From an uncultured Cellvibrio sp. (lineage in GTDB: Bacteria; Pseudomonadota; Gammaproteobacteria; Pseudomonadales; Cellvibrionaceae), in contig CAMPIG010000005.1 in NCBI GenBank assembly GCA_946886255.1, forward strand, positions 1 to 44,148: a DNA stretch of 44,148 nucleotides, in the 5' to 3' direction. Position numbers and translations under genes: made by a program. Positions 25,092 through 34,119 of the stretch are shown here, one piece after another; position 1 is the first letter of the stretch; each line of letters begins with the position of its first letter. The notes below the pieces were generated by a model. It saw only the letters and a program-made list of their open reading frames with translations. It made no database searches and had not been told where the DNA came from.

Positions 25092-25304
25092 TCAATGGTG
25101 TCGATCAGTGATGCCGCGAGCAGTTTTATCGAGGCGTTCCTCGAATTGCTGCAACGGCAATTCCTCGCGGTAGTGATAGAAACCATCTGCACCGTCCGCT
25201 GTCATGCGAGCACCACACGCGACGCATTCTTCGGATACTCGTTCGGCTGGAATGTCCATCACGTTACAACCGCGCGGACAATAGACTGTGATTGTATTGG
25301 CCAT
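25092..25304 (-). CDS. Small zinc-ribbon-like protein
   Basis: A 70-residue protein with C9-x3-C13 and C27-x2-C30 (CPRGC and CVAC), a likely zinc ribbon. I chose ATG 25304 (MANTITVY), six codons inside the longest frame, because it has a TGGGG sequence upstream. It lies just before the PcfJ-like gene and may assist it. No named family. Confidence 0.6.
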   Translation of the reverse strand: MANTITVYCPRGCNVMDIPAERVSEECVACGARMTADGADGFYHYREELPLQQFEERLDKTARGITDRHH

Positions 25305-25345
25305 GGCATACCCCATCAGCATTGAATAGGTGATATTTTGGTGAG

Positions 25346-25657
25346 CTATTCGCTCGCCCCAATGAGGTCATCGAGTCCTGTTAACGACCCAATATTCGAA
25401 TGAGCAAGTATCTCCCCGATATATTCACTTCGGCCGCGATCGAGTGCCTGCTCAATCAACTCAAGCCGGAATATTTCGTTATCCGTGGACATGGCTGTAA
25501 CCAGCCACGGCAGGTTGTCGCTGCTTGACGGATTGATAAATCTTGATTTGAGCCGCTCAAGTTCATCTACAAACTGGTTGACGTTTTTGTAAGAAAATAC
25601 CACTGTCAAGTGCTTGAGATCATCGCAACCTACGCCTTCTCCATCCTGCTCAACCAT
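25346..25657 (-). CDS. Hypothetical protein
   Basis: A 103-residue soluble protein starting MVEQDGEGVGCDDLKHL. The ATG at 25657 has AGGA upstream and overlaps the end of the preceding gene by eight bases; a longer frame would overlap it by over 100 bases. No family recognised. Part of the six-gene block nested in the conjugation operon. Confidence 0.6.
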   Translation of the reverse strand: MVEQDGEGVGCDDLKHLTVVFSYKNVNQFVDELERLKSRFINPSSSDNLPWLVTAMSTDNEIFRLELIEQALDRGRSEYIGEILAHSNIGSLTGLDDLIGASE

Positions 25658-26141
25658 TTGATTTTTCCTGGTGCAAGGTCTGGTGATCAGTTTCTTCATG
25701 ACGCCAGCGAACAGTCTCCGACTGGTGACATACGGTTGCTTCTCTGGATGCATTAATCGAGTCATAAGTCAGGCGGTCTAAACACGCGATGTGAACGATT
25801 CCAGATTGTTTCAAAGCAATGTCGACAGATACCAACATTGCTCTTGCTTGCCCAATACTCAACCCATCCAGTTGCTGAAGGATGGCAATCAGTCGTTGGT
25901 CGAGATCCGGTTTGATGTCTTCTTTCATAGTAGTGTCTCCAGTGTTTAGCTTGGTTGCTTCCGCTATACAAAAACCTGTCCACATGTGATAAACAGCAGG
26001 GATTCTATATTCGCCATATTCGTTGCGTTCAAGTGAGTATCTAACGGCGGTCAATGCGTTAATAAAATCCTCAAAACTTTTTCTGTTGCCACCTTCGCAA
26101 CATAACAGCGTATTCAAATCGGACGTCATTATGCTTTTCAT
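25650..26141 (-). CDS. Hypothetical protein
   Basis: A frame of 163 residues with no recognised domain. Two starts are possible: ATG 26141, with a weak ribosome binding site, and an internal ATG near 25928 with GGAG about eight bases upstream (MKEDIKPDLDQRL), which would give about 93 residues with a short helical repeat-like part. First gene of the nested block, six bases after the TIGR03757-like gene. Confidence 0.5.
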   Translation of the reverse strand: MKSIMTSDLNTLLCCEGGNRKSFEDFINALTAVRYSLERNEYGEYRIPAVYHMWTGFCIAEATKLNTGDTTMKEDIKPDLDQRLIAILQQLDGLSIGQARAMLVSVDIALKQSGIVHIACLDRLTYDSINASREATVCHQSETVRWRHEETDHQTLHQEKSNG

Positions 26142-26147
26142 GCTTTG

Positions 26148-26561
26148 CTAATTACTCGCCTGTCGATACAACAACAGCGCGTGCCGAATATCCGTACTGC
26201 CATACACCACATACGTTCCGCTATCGAACACAATTGCGGGGGCTTTCTGTAATTTGTATTTCCTCGCCAACATGTGGCCGTCATAAGCAGCACGTAGTGC
26301 CTCCGTAAATGCTTTGCCTTCGTCACTCTGAAGCCAGTTTCCCGCAGCGTTTTCTGCTTGTGCCGGCGAGCCCGCAAAACGTGGCAGTTGCCGATTAATT
26401 TCATTTGGCGCGTTCAGGTTATGCAGGCGAATCGTCGCGCCCGGTAACCGCATGTCTTTCGTGATCTCGCCCCAGTGGAATACATCAACCAGGACTTGTG
26501 CATCTACCGTTGTGCTCATATAAACCAGGAGTACCGCCAGCAGTGATCTATACATCGTCAT
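26148..26561 (-). CDS. ICE protein, TIGR03757 / PFL_4709 family (TrbB-like)
   Basis: A 137-residue exported protein with a signal peptide (LLAVLLVYMSTTVDAQ). The family, recalled as TIGR03757, is a thioredoxin-fold-like periplasmic protein of ICE T4SS, probably helping assembly of TraU/TraH-like partners. Typical features are NAPNEINRQLP, the W..S..G..F..AL helix and KAPAIVFDSGTYVVYGSTDI at the end. No CxxC is present, so a redox role is doubtful. ATG 26561 has GGGGAA upstream. Confidence 0.82.
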   Translation of the reverse strand: MTMYRSLLAVLLVYMSTTVDAQVLVDVFHWGEITKDMRLPGATIRLHNLNAPNEINRQLPRFAGSPAQAENAAGNWLQSDEGKAFTEALRAAYDGHMLARKYKLQKAPAIVFDSGTYVVYGSTDIRHALLLYRQASN

Positions 26562-26766
26562 CAACACATTCCCCTTTTATCTTGATGTGCCAATCAATGG
26601 TTTCGCGTGTGATCTCATCCAATACCGGCGTCGCGTCCGCCTGCGCGACCTGCGTTGGACCTTTCACACCGTCGACGACGAGATAAAATTCGTCACCGGC
26701 TTTAATACTGCAGGGGTGTGACGGAATCATGTTATCTTCATGTTTTACAAAGGCGACGACAGCCAT
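26548..26766 (-). CDS. Small conjugation-operon protein
   Basis: A 72-residue acidic soluble protein starting MAVVAFVKHEDNMIP, with AGGAG upstream. It lies between the ATPase gene and the TIGR03757-like gene and overlaps the latter. No named family; its setting suggests a role in transfer or a passenger. Confidence 0.6.
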   Translation of the reverse strand: MAVVAFVKHEDNMIPSHPCSIKAGDEFYLVVDGVKGPTQVAQADATPVLDEITRETIDWHIKIKGECVDDDV

Positions 26767-26791
26767 AACAGTCTCCTGTGGTTGAATCAAT

Positions 26792-29617
26792 TTATTGGGC
26801 AGCTTGCAGCACTGACCGGCGGCGCCTCTCACGCAGTTCTTCGGCAAGAATCATAGCGGCCTGTACTTCCGTGCAGCCTTCCCGTTCCATCACCAGGCGG
26901 CGCTCGCGCTTTTCCTCTTTCTCAGTGCCCGCTAACAGTAAGCAGGGCGTGGGCGGTACGTTTCGAAACAGGCCTTGCACGTTATCCGCCAGCACAACGC
27001 CTTCGGTATATTTCTTTGGCACCTTGCGGGTGTTCAAGAGCATCTGCCGTTCGTCATCGGTTAACGATTTAAAGCGCTCTACCTGTTTCAGTTCTTCGGC
27101 ATTCACGAACAGCAATACCCACCACTCGAACATCGACAGGATTTTTTCCGCCTCATCCGGAAAGTCTTTCATATTTTGGGTGGCCATCCACAACCACACG
27201 GCATCACGTCGCCCGAGCAATTTGGCCAGTGTCACGAGGTATTTCGCGAGCAATTTTTCGGTGGTGATGACGTGGGCTTCGTCGGTCAGCGCAATAGTGT
27301 CGCGACCGTCATTTTTGGTGCGCTTGGCCCGCGCAATGATCTGATTCATCAAACTGATGTAGGCAACGGACAATTTGTCCTTGGTGTCATTGCCACTGGC
27401 CAGAGAGCCCAGATCAATGCGAATGTAATCGGCGTCGGGTAGCTCATCACCTGGGCGATTAAACATCTCGCCCGCAAATCCATCGGTGAACAATTTCATC
27501 GCATCGACCATTTCCTCGATGCGACCGCGCTTGGATTCGCGATGCGCCTTCAGCGCGTCGAGTGCAACAATCACGTCTTCGGTAATCAGGTGTTTGCGTT
27601 TTGCTTTCTTCGCGGTGACGGCTGCGTTGAGAATGGCTTCTTTCAGTAGCGCACCATCTTGCCGGGAAAACTTCGCCTCTTCAGTCGGTACGCATCCCGT
27701 CACCATAATCTGCGCGATGATCAGCATTTCACCCAGAATATCCCGCGTCACTTTTTCGTCAGCGTCTGCTGAGAAGGACTCTGGCTCATCACTCTCACCA
27801 TCATCGGCTTTGGCCGTGTCGACGGAAATCACCCGCCCGTCATCATCAACCAATTCCATGGCCGGTTGATAAGGCGCGAGTGACGGTGCAATACCGGGAC
27901 TCAGTGTGATGTCGACGGTCGATAATCCACGCTCTTTAAAAAACGTGGTGAGCAATCCAAAACTGTTTCCTGCCTCCATCACCACGAGGCGCACGCGGTA
28001 GATCGCCATGATCATCATTTGCAGGAACAGCAACGTGGCGGACTTACCGGCACCGGTGGGACCAAACAAAAACAGATGCGCGTTACGTGCGCGATCATCA
28101 AGACTGAGCGGATCGCACATGAAGGGTTCGCCACCGCGATTGTTGAAACACAGCAGCGGGTGACCGGTGCCGATTTCGCGACCATAAAGTGGCAATATGT
28201 TTGCCAGGTGTTGTGCGTAGATAAGTCGATTGCGGCGTTTAATCTGATCCAACCGGAAGTCGTAACCAGCGGGAATATGTCGCAGATAATTATCCAGCCG
28301 ATACAAGTCATCGTCCGGACCGATAACATCCAGGTTGCAACTGCCCAACCAACTGATCACTTCCTCCATTTGCCGTTCGAGAACCACATCGTCTTCTGCA
28401 CGCAGCGCGATCGCCATCGAGAAGGGATACACCTCATTGTTTGTCAGTAATTGTTCTCGTGCGTGCTCAATGGCTTTGCGCGATGCGGCCGCCTCTTGCG
28501 TCTGGGCTTTCGAACGTTTCTCTAGTATATCGAGATGTTTTTTTGTGGCAGACCTGGCCTGAATAACAAACGTGAAAATCAGTGTGGCGTAAGGCGGCAA
28601 CTGATCCAGTACACAGATGGTATTGTCGCCTTGCTGGCGCTCCGCGCTGAGCACGCCTATTTCCGGCCGCTGTGTCATACGCTCTACATTGAGTACCGTG
28701 TGGGGAATCCCATCGAAATACCAATTGCGTGTTTCTTTATCGGAGCGCACATCCCCGGTCATCACATCGTCTGCCAGTGAATAATCAAACGGTAAAAACT
28801 CGTCGGAGTCGGCCGCATCGGTTTCCTGGTAGGGATTCTGCTGCAGGTGTACCTCGGTATCGCCTTGCGTTTGTCGAGGCGATGGATGAAACCATCTAAA
28901 TAACCAGTCGCGAATTTCCTGGCCTGACATGCGAGAGGCCTTGATGCCAACCGCATTGAGATTGAGCAGGAATTTTTTGCACACGCCATCGAGTTCGGAC
29001 GCCGGTGTGGCGCCTTTACGCAATTTCAATCCGCGAGTCAGACGCCGGTAGATGACGATACGCACACGCCGGTAGTTACCGCCCCAGGCGAGGTCGTTAC
29101 CGCTGGCGTCATCGAGGAACAACCCTTCCGGCGCAGCCATATCTTCAATGTGTGGCGCATAGACGTTATCGATATACCAGTCGGTGTACGGATGTATATC
29201 GCCGACTTGTTTTGCCTGGCGTTGCCGCGCATACGCACGAATCATTTCCGGCAATTGTTTAAATGAGGCCTTGTCGGGGAATGCGAACACCTGTACAACC
29301 CACGGGGCATTCGCGTGTCCAGGAAATGACGAAACGATTGCGCGCTGGATCGCATTGCGCTTGTCGATCATGTACGTCGCTGAACGCGCTTCTGTGGAGA
29401 TCGGCTTTACATCGATAACCGCCGCACAGCTGTAAGCGTCCTCCAGCAGCACGGCGTCGTCGTTGCCCACGATACCCAGCCAGGGCAATTTGTCAGAAAT
29501 GGATTTGGATTGGCGGTAGGCTTTTTCGAGATCCTCATCCGTTGCCGGCGCATCACCGATCGGCGCACCACTAAGAAACAGCTGCTTTAGCAAATCCATC
29601 ACGTCCAGGTTGCTCAT
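26792..29617 (-). CDS. Conjugative transfer ATPase (TraC/VirB4-like, TIGR03744)
   Basis: The 941-residue cytoplasmic ATPase that powers pilus assembly and substrate passage in the T4SS. Walker A is GPTGAGKS (about 519-526) and Walker B is IALTDEAH (about 775-782). An N-terminal TraC-type domain (about 100-450) includes PDKASFKQLPEM, and a C-terminal ATPase domain follows. Length agrees with the PFL_4706-type ATPase. The ATG overlaps the lipoprotein stop (ATGA). Confidence 0.95.
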   Translation of the reverse strand: MSNLDVMDLLKQLFLSGAPIGDAPATDEDLEKAYRQSKSISDKLPWLGIVGNDDAVLLEDAYSCAAVIDVKPISTEARSATYMIDKRNAIQRAIVSSFPGHANAPWVVQVFAFPDKASFKQLPEMIRAYARQRQAKQVGDIHPYTDWYIDNVYAPHIEDMAAPEGLFLDDASGNDLAWGGNYRRVRIVIYRRLTRGLKLRKGATPASELDGVCKKFLLNLNAVGIKASRMSGQEIRDWLFRWFHPSPRQTQGDTEVHLQQNPYQETDAADSDEFLPFDYSLADDVMTGDVRSDKETRNWYFDGIPHTVLNVERMTQRPEIGVLSAERQQGDNTICVLDQLPPYATLIFTFVIQARSATKKHLDILEKRSKAQTQEAAASRKAIEHAREQLLTNNEVYPFSMAIALRAEDDVVLERQMEEVISWLGSCNLDVIGPDDDLYRLDNYLRHIPAGYDFRLDQIKRRNRLIYAQHLANILPLYGREIGTGHPLLCFNNRGGEPFMCDPLSLDDRARNAHLFLFGPTGAGKSATLLFLQMMIMAIYRVRLVVMEAGNSFGLLTTFFKERGLSTVDITLSPGIAPSLAPYQPAMELVDDDGRVISVDTAKADDGESDEPESFSADADEKVTRDILGEMLIIAQIMVTGCVPTEEAKFSRQDGALLKEAILNAAVTAKKAKRKHLITEDVIVALDALKAHRESKRGRIEEMVDAMKLFTDGFAGEMFNRPGDELPDADYIRIDLGSLASGNDTKDKLSVAYISLMNQIIARAKRTKNDGRDTIALTDEAHVITTEKLLAKYLVTLAKLLGRRDAVWLWMATQNMKDFPDEAEKILSMFEWWVLLFVNAEELKQVERFKSLTDDERQMLLNTRKVPKKYTEGVVLADNVQGLFRNVPPTPCLLLAGTEKEEKRERRLVMEREGCTEVQAAMILAEELRERRRRSVLQAAQ

Positions 29618-29988
29618 TGCGTTACCTCGCCTGGCATTGCGTGTTGATCACGTTCGTACATGGAAAATGGCACGGTGTAACCGGGAATCGGTAATCCATC
29701 TATTCCCACCGTATGAGGCCGCACGTACATATACAGGGTGGGATTGGGCAAGCGTGGAAATAGATTTTCAATCTCCGTCTTCACATCGCGGGTATAGCGA
29801 TGGTACTGGGGAACAGCGACGTCCTGCGCGGGTCGCGCGGATCGCTCCACCGTAGCTGTGGTGCGGCTCATTTGCTGGTCGTAGATGTCACGCATGGTCC
29901 GTCCGTCTTTCGGCTCAGGAATGGAGCCGCAACCGGTGATAAACATCACCGCCAGGCACAACAGGACATTGACATTAATCGAGCGCAT
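29614..29988 (-). CDS. Conjugative transfer lipoprotein (TIGR03751 type, TraV-like)
   Basis: A 124-residue lipoprotein with signal MRSINVNVLLCLAVMFITGC and lipobox Cys followed by GSIPEPKDGRTMRDIYDQQM. It is the outer-membrane-associated lipoprotein of the T4SS core, next to the TraB-like gene. ATG 29988 has GGAGG immediately upstream and overlaps the previous gene by 14 bases. Confidence 0.9.
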   Translation of the reverse strand: MRSINVNVLLCLAVMFITGCGSIPEPKDGRTMRDIYDQQMSRTTATVERSARPAQDVAVPQYHRYTRDVKTEIENLFPRLPNPTLYMYVRPHTVGIDGLPIPGYTVPFSMYERDQHAMPGEVTQ

Positions 29989-31369
29989 GGAGGCCTCCCG
30001 TGGATGAATGATCGTAGACAAGACGGCGGGCATTGGAACGATGGTCAATGCGCAGGTCACGGGTGAAATGCACGGCTACATCAATCCCGGCCGGGGCATA
30101 GACCGCGTCAAAGGTGTCCTGGTATCGCTCCTGGTAAATGCGCATGAATTCTTCGAGACCGGACGCTGCTTGGCCATATCGACTGAACGCGCCTTTGTCA
30201 CCCGTCACAGAGCCGACAACGGTGCCGGTACCGACGCCGGTGGTCGTGGTTTGCTCGGCTGATGCACGGTACTCGGCGTGGCCTTTCGCGGCACCGAGGA
30301 GTGCCATCCAGGAGGCCTGTTTGTAGGCATCCGTTAACTTGGCACCACGAATACACGGCACACCCTGGGTGTCAGAGACATAGCCAATATATTTCGCACC
30401 CTCATCGCCGTAGGTAGACGCAACGCCGGATTCAATAGAGTCATCAACCGTGGTGGTGCCGGACATATGATTGATACTGCCGTCCTCAAACACGTAGGTA
30501 CCACCCGTCAATTGCACACTGACACAACCCAGTGTCCAATCGCCTTGGGCAATGCCATCCAGGATGATGCCATCGAGGCCGGGGATGTGATGCCCGTTCG
30601 CGGCCAGGTTGTCTTGGCCGAGCACCAGTTTCACCGGGAACGGGTCGACGACGCTGCCGGATACCGGTACGCGTCCAATCAACGCAGTGAGTGCGACCGC
30701 ATCAAACCCTGTTGCGCGCGCGGGGATGGTGTAATACGGCGTGGTGGTGCCCATCACGTTTTTGCTCAATGACGAACCCAGCTCTCCAGTCGACCGCGAA
30801 ATGGATGGCAACGACAAGTCTGGAGAAAACTCGGCGGAAACCTGCGTTGTCAGCGGTACGAGACGGGTGTATCCGCGCAGGCCGGACGGATTCACGGGGA
30901 CGTCTTTGTCGGCAGTACCGGTGTCAAATTCATACACCGACGGCCCGGTCCCGTAACCGAGATCCTGGATGTCCAATTGATCCATTTGTGTTGCAGCGTT
31001 CGTCGCCAATTCATCCACTTTTTTCTGCAACTGACTTAAGGTTTCTGCCATGGCGGCCGAGCCAGCCGTTTGTGATGACTTGGCTTCTTCGCTCATCACA
31101 TCCAGTTGTGTTTTCAGTTTTGTCACTTCCGTCAGTAACTCATCGTTGCGTCGGCGTTGTTCGCCATACTGCACTTGCACGGTCTTCAGCGTTTCGACGG
31201 TGGTATCGGCCGTCGCGGGTGCGGAACGATCTCCGGCGTCCACCTGTGGCCCAACCGGTGCGGCCACCGGTGGTGGCGCTGACGGCGCAGTCGAGCGATT
31301 AAACAATGCAACGAGCGCTGCCACGGCGATAACGACGACGAGAATCCATTTGAAGCGATTAGAACCCAT
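29975..31369 (-). CDS. TraB-like scaffold protein (TIGR03752 / PFL_4705)
   Basis: A 464-residue protein of the T4SS core complex, bridging inner and outer membranes. It has one membrane segment (about 8-24), a Pro/Ala-rich stretch, a coiled coil (about 58-128) and a C-terminal beta-domain with Gly-rich segments (VSGSVVDPFPVKLVLGQDNL near 240-260). Overlaps the TraK-like gene by 11 bases. Confidence 0.9.
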   Translation of the reverse strand: MGSNRFKWILVVVIAVAALVALFNRSTAPSAPPPVAAPVGPQVDAGDRSAPATADTTVETLKTVQVQYGEQRRRNDELLTEVTKLKTQLDVMSEEAKSSQTAGSAAMAETLSQLQKKVDELATNAATQMDQLDIQDLGYGTGPSVYEFDTGTADKDVPVNPSGLRGYTRLVPLTTQVSAEFSPDLSLPSISRSTGELGSSLSKNVMGTTTPYYTIPARATGFDAVALTALIGRVPVSGSVVDPFPVKLVLGQDNLAANGHHIPGLDGIILDGIAQGDWTLGCVSVQLTGGTYVFEDGSINHMSGTTTVDDSIESGVASTYGDEGAKYIGYVSDTQGVPCIRGAKLTDAYKQASWMALLGAAKGHAEYRASAEQTTTTGVGTGTVVGSVTGDKGAFSRYGQAASGLEEFMRIYQERYQDTFDAVYAPAGIDVAVHFTRDLRIDHRSNARRLVYDHSSTGGLHALD

Positions 31370-32198
31370 ACGCTAATTCCTCCAGGGCTTGGCCGAAGGG
31401 CGACTTGGATATCAGGTACAGGGTTGTTCGGTCTTCGAGTGAATTGGTGGCACCGAGCCAGGTGTGTTGCGCGGTAATGGCAAGCCAATTACCCCGCACA
31501 CGACGCAGATCCAGTTCAACGCTCACCGGCGATTGATTCACGACCTCCACCGCCGCGATGTGATGACCATATCCTCGCCATTGGCCGATCAGGCGATAGC
31601 GATAGATTTCGCCTTTCTGGCTATTGAGCAAATCGACAGTCAGATCGGCCGCAGCAACCGGCAACTGACTTATGCCCGAGGCCTTCGGCCGCAATCGCGC
31701 GGGTGCGTACAACAGCTGGCTGACATACCGGGTGAGCTCGATCGGAAATGGATTTTTTGCAGTGGCCAAAGTGGGAGACACCTCACCCGCATCAGACGAA
31801 GACGCAGTGTCCTCTGTGTTGACAATCAGAGCAGGATTTTCCAAGCGGTAATCCACAGCACTCGCATCGTCGGTGCTACGAATATCGAGCAAATAAACCC
31901 GCTCATTATCGAGAGAACGCGCAATAACGCGCATAGATTCAAAGGCGCTCGCCGGCGTCCAATACACGACCTGCGCTGTCGGCTGTAGACTGCGCATCAC
32001 CTGTGTCAATTGCGCAGGTACATCGACATTTACCGCTTCTGGAAAAATAAACCGGTGTTCGTGATTCGTCTTGAATGTCAATGCGATCGGCCGATCGGTA
32101 TGCACCAACCGAACAACCGCCGTGCTGGCATTTACGCAAAGTGATATCACCGCGACCAGAACGCTTATCAACAAGGAGGCGGATTTACGCTTCATCAT
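31359..32198 (-). CDS. TraK-like periplasmic protein (TIGR03749 / PFL_4704)
   Basis: A 279-residue exported protein with signal peptide (MMKRKSASLLISVLVAVISL, cleavage near NAS). The family supplies the outer-membrane-associated ring subunit corresponding to TraK. Beta-rich, with the family's terminal WLAITAQHTWLGATNSLEDR and TLYLISKSPF segments. Located between TraE-like and TraB-like genes, as in other PFGI-1-type elements. Confidence 0.9.
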   Translation of the reverse strand: MMKRKSASLLISVLVAVISLCVNASTAVVRLVHTDRPIALTFKTNHEHRFIFPEAVNVDVPAQLTQVMRSLQPTAQVVYWTPASAFESMRVIARSLDNERVYLLDIRSTDDASAVDYRLENPALIVNTEDTASSSDAGEVSPTLATAKNPFPIELTRYVSQLLYAPARLRPKASGISQLPVAAADLTVDLLNSQKGEIYRYRLIGQWRGYGHHIAAVEVVNQSPVSVELDLRRVRGNWLAITAQHTWLGATNSLEDRTTLYLISKSPFGQALEELAYGF

Positions 32199-32206
32199 AC
32201 GGCAAC

Positions 32207-32803
32207 CTATAAACGCTCGGGTTCGGAGAAAAAGCCGCCGACCGACACGCCAAGTGCATTGCAGTCACGCTGGTCAATGTAGGCATACAGTGGATACCGA
32301 ACGACTACATCTTTGATGATCTCGCCAGATACCCGCTCTTCTAACGACATATCTAACCAGACATACCAGGTGCCGTTGCCCGCTGGCTTGACGAATTTGT
32401 CCTCGTAAAAATTGACCGCAGATAATTCGCGTGTCCGTGCCAGATTGCCTGCGGACGATTCGCGTTTCTGATCCGCCTTCAACCATTTCAGGAAATCTGG
32501 CGAGACGTAGCAGGCGAACGCGTCGATTGCGGGCAAGTACTCTTTCACGCCGGATTCGCGCCAGGTATTGAGCGATCGCCAAATGTAATGCGTGTACATG
32601 TACACACTGGCGTGACCCGGCATATCGGGTGTTAGCAAGGCTCCCTGCGATACATCCGGTGGCACGTGCAGTTTGAATTTTTTCTGCACGGTCGCGAGTT
32701 GCCAATGTGCATGTATGAGAACGATGGCCAACACGACGATTACCATGAGCAGATACCACGCGAGGCGTTCGCGCGCCGTCAGTGCATTACGGATGCGACT
32801 CAT
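32207..32803 (-). CDS. TraE-like membrane protein (TIGR03746)
   Basis: A 198-residue bitopic protein with one membrane segment (about 14-35) and a periplasmic domain containing YMYTHYIWRSLNTW, FYEDKFVKPAGNGTWYVWLD and VVRYPLYAYID. It corresponds to TraE/VirB8-type assembly factors. Its ATG overlaps the TraL-like stop (ATGA). Confidence 0.9.
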   Translation of the reverse strand: MSRIRNALTARERLAWYLLMVIVVLAIVLIHAHWQLATVQKKFKLHVPPDVSQGALLTPDMPGHASVYMYTHYIWRSLNTWRESGVKEYLPAIDAFACYVSPDFLKWLKADQKRESSAGNLARTRELSAVNFYEDKFVKPAGNGTWYVWLDMSLEERVSGEIIKDVVVRYPLYAYIDQRDCNALGVSVGGFFSEPERL

Positions 32804-33174
32804 AAACTTCGGCCCCGTGAATAGCGCGCGGATTCGTTAAGAACTTTATCGGCAAAGCCCAGCTCGGACATCACCAGGTGAATCCACTCTTTGTAATAAT
32901 GATCGCCGTGCTGCTCTTTGATGGATTGCAGCCGCCCCAGGGAGAGCATGGTTAAACCAAAGGCTCCACCAAAGAAAAGACCGGAACCCAGAATGATCGC
33001 CAGACTGGATGAAATCGCCAGACTGGCAATTGCCACAAGAATACCGAGTACTGATGCGATGCCAATGTTGATCACGACAAGCGTCAGGATCTCTGTCGTT
33101 GTGCACCCCATAAAAATCACGGGCTCATCTGTCAGTGCATCGGCAAGTTGGTTTTCAGAGTGTTCAGGTTTCAT
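32800..33174 (-). CDS. TraL-like membrane protein (TIGR03750)
   Basis: A 124-residue membrane protein with two close hydrophobic segments (about 31-52 and 55-80), preceded by LTDEPVIFMGCTTTEI and followed by a basic LQSIKEQHGDHYYKEWIH segment. This is the TraL position of the T4SS. It lies 13 bases after the TIGR03745-type gene. Confidence 0.88.
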   Translation of the reverse strand: MKPEHSENQLADALTDEPVIFMGCTTTEILTLVVINIGIASVLGILVAIASLAISSSLAIILGSGLFFGGAFGLTMLSLGRLQSIKEQHGDHYYKEWIHLVMSELGFADKVLNESARYSRGRSL

Positions 33175-33187
33175 TCGTGGATACCAA

Positions 33188-33577
33188 TTACACTAAAAAT
33201 TGGTTCGTCAACCACAGCGCGATGGCCAGCACGACCAAGAAGAGAAAAATGCCGCTGGCAATAGACTTTCCTGCAGCGATCCATTTGGTGTCACCGTTCT
33301 TGGCATCCCGAATGTCACCTATGGCTTCCCATATAACTTTCAACCCGGCGTAGAGAACACCAAGCCACAACACAACGGCGACGATATACTTGATGATCTG
33401 AACGAGCATATTGACTGGGTCGTCATCATCCGCATCCACCCCGTCCGGTAAAACATTAGGCAGTGGTGGCTGGGCTTCCGCACCTATCGACAAGAAAAAG
33501 ACGACGATGACTATTGCGGCAAAGAGACAGAACAAAATAATGCGACTGTCAGTTGCTGGCTTTAACGATGAATTCAT
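33188..33577 (-). CDS. Pilin-like membrane protein (TIGR03745 / PFL_4702)
   Basis: A 129-residue protein with a long N-terminal hydrophobic segment ending AEAQPPLP (possible signal cleavage), then two membrane segments (about 64-85 and 104-126). The arrangement resembles VirB2/TrbC-type pilins. AGGG lies eight bases before the ATG. Pilin identity is inferred from layout and family. Confidence 0.85.
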   Translation of the reverse strand: MNSSLKPATDSRIILFCLFAAIVIVVFFLSIGAEAQPPLPNVLPDGVDADDDDPVNMLVQIIKYIVAVVLWLGVLYAGLKVIWEAIGDIRDAKNGDTKWIAAGKSIASGIFLFLVVLAIALWLTNQFLV

Positions 33578-33589
33578 TACATGTAACCC

Positions 33590-33814
33590 TCAAGACATTA
33601 ACCAAATAAAAAACATCAACAAAACGATCGCGCGGGCGATGGTGTTCACCATGTCCCCTGCCTTCATTTCCTCTGCTTGCAGTCGTATCCACGCCCCCTT
33701 TACTGTCACGAATAGCAGGTAGCCCAGGATGACCGCGACAAAGAACGCACATCCACCATAGAAATACGCGGCCTCATAACCTGTGACGTCACGAAAGCGA
33801 TCCAGGACGCTCAT
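33590..33814 (-). CDS. Small membrane protein (TIGR03758 / PFL_4701)
   Basis: A 74-residue protein with two membrane segments (about 20-40 and 56-72) and GAWIRLQAEEMKAGDM between. It matches the small family always placed just after the RAQPRD gene in these ICEs. It overlaps that gene by four bases. Confidence 0.85.
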   Translation of the reverse strand: MSVLDRFRDVTGYEAAYFYGGCAFFVAVILGYLLFVTVKGAWIRLQAEEMKAGDMVNTIARAIVLLMFFIWLMS

Positions 33815-34119
33815 CGATGCGAGTATTCCCCGTCCAACAACGGCACACGCCGTGGTGAGCGAACAGGCTTCGCCAGGTGCCGAGACACACCGTCGCGAAT
33901 TAATCCAATGTCACTACGGAGCTGGTCATAATCCAGGGGAAAACGTGTGTCTGCCGATTGGTTGTGCTCGGCCTGTTCAATCAGTGCGAGCGTTGCATCG
34001 AGCTGACGAATAAATTCTGTTAGTGCCAAACGTTCCGCATCGGTCACATGATCAATGCGCGAGTCGGCGACGGTACTTAACGTGAGCGCAAGTAACATGC
34101 CGCTGATCAGAAATCTCAT
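33811..34119 (-). CDS. RAQPRD family ICE protein (TIGR01690)
   Basis: A 102-residue exported protein with a signal peptide (MRFLISGMLLALTLSTVADS). The family is named for a conserved C-terminal motif; here the end reads PRRVPLLDGEYSHR, the characteristic 'PR..PL.G.Y' form. A helical middle contains LDATLALIEQAE. Role in transfer unknown, but it is a marker of this T4SS type. Confidence 0.88.
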   Translation of the reverse strand: MRFLISGMLLALTLSTVADSRIDHVTDAERLALTEFIRQLDATLALIEQAEHNQSADTRFPLDYDQLRSDIGLIRDGVSRHLAKPVRSPRRVPLLDGEYSHR

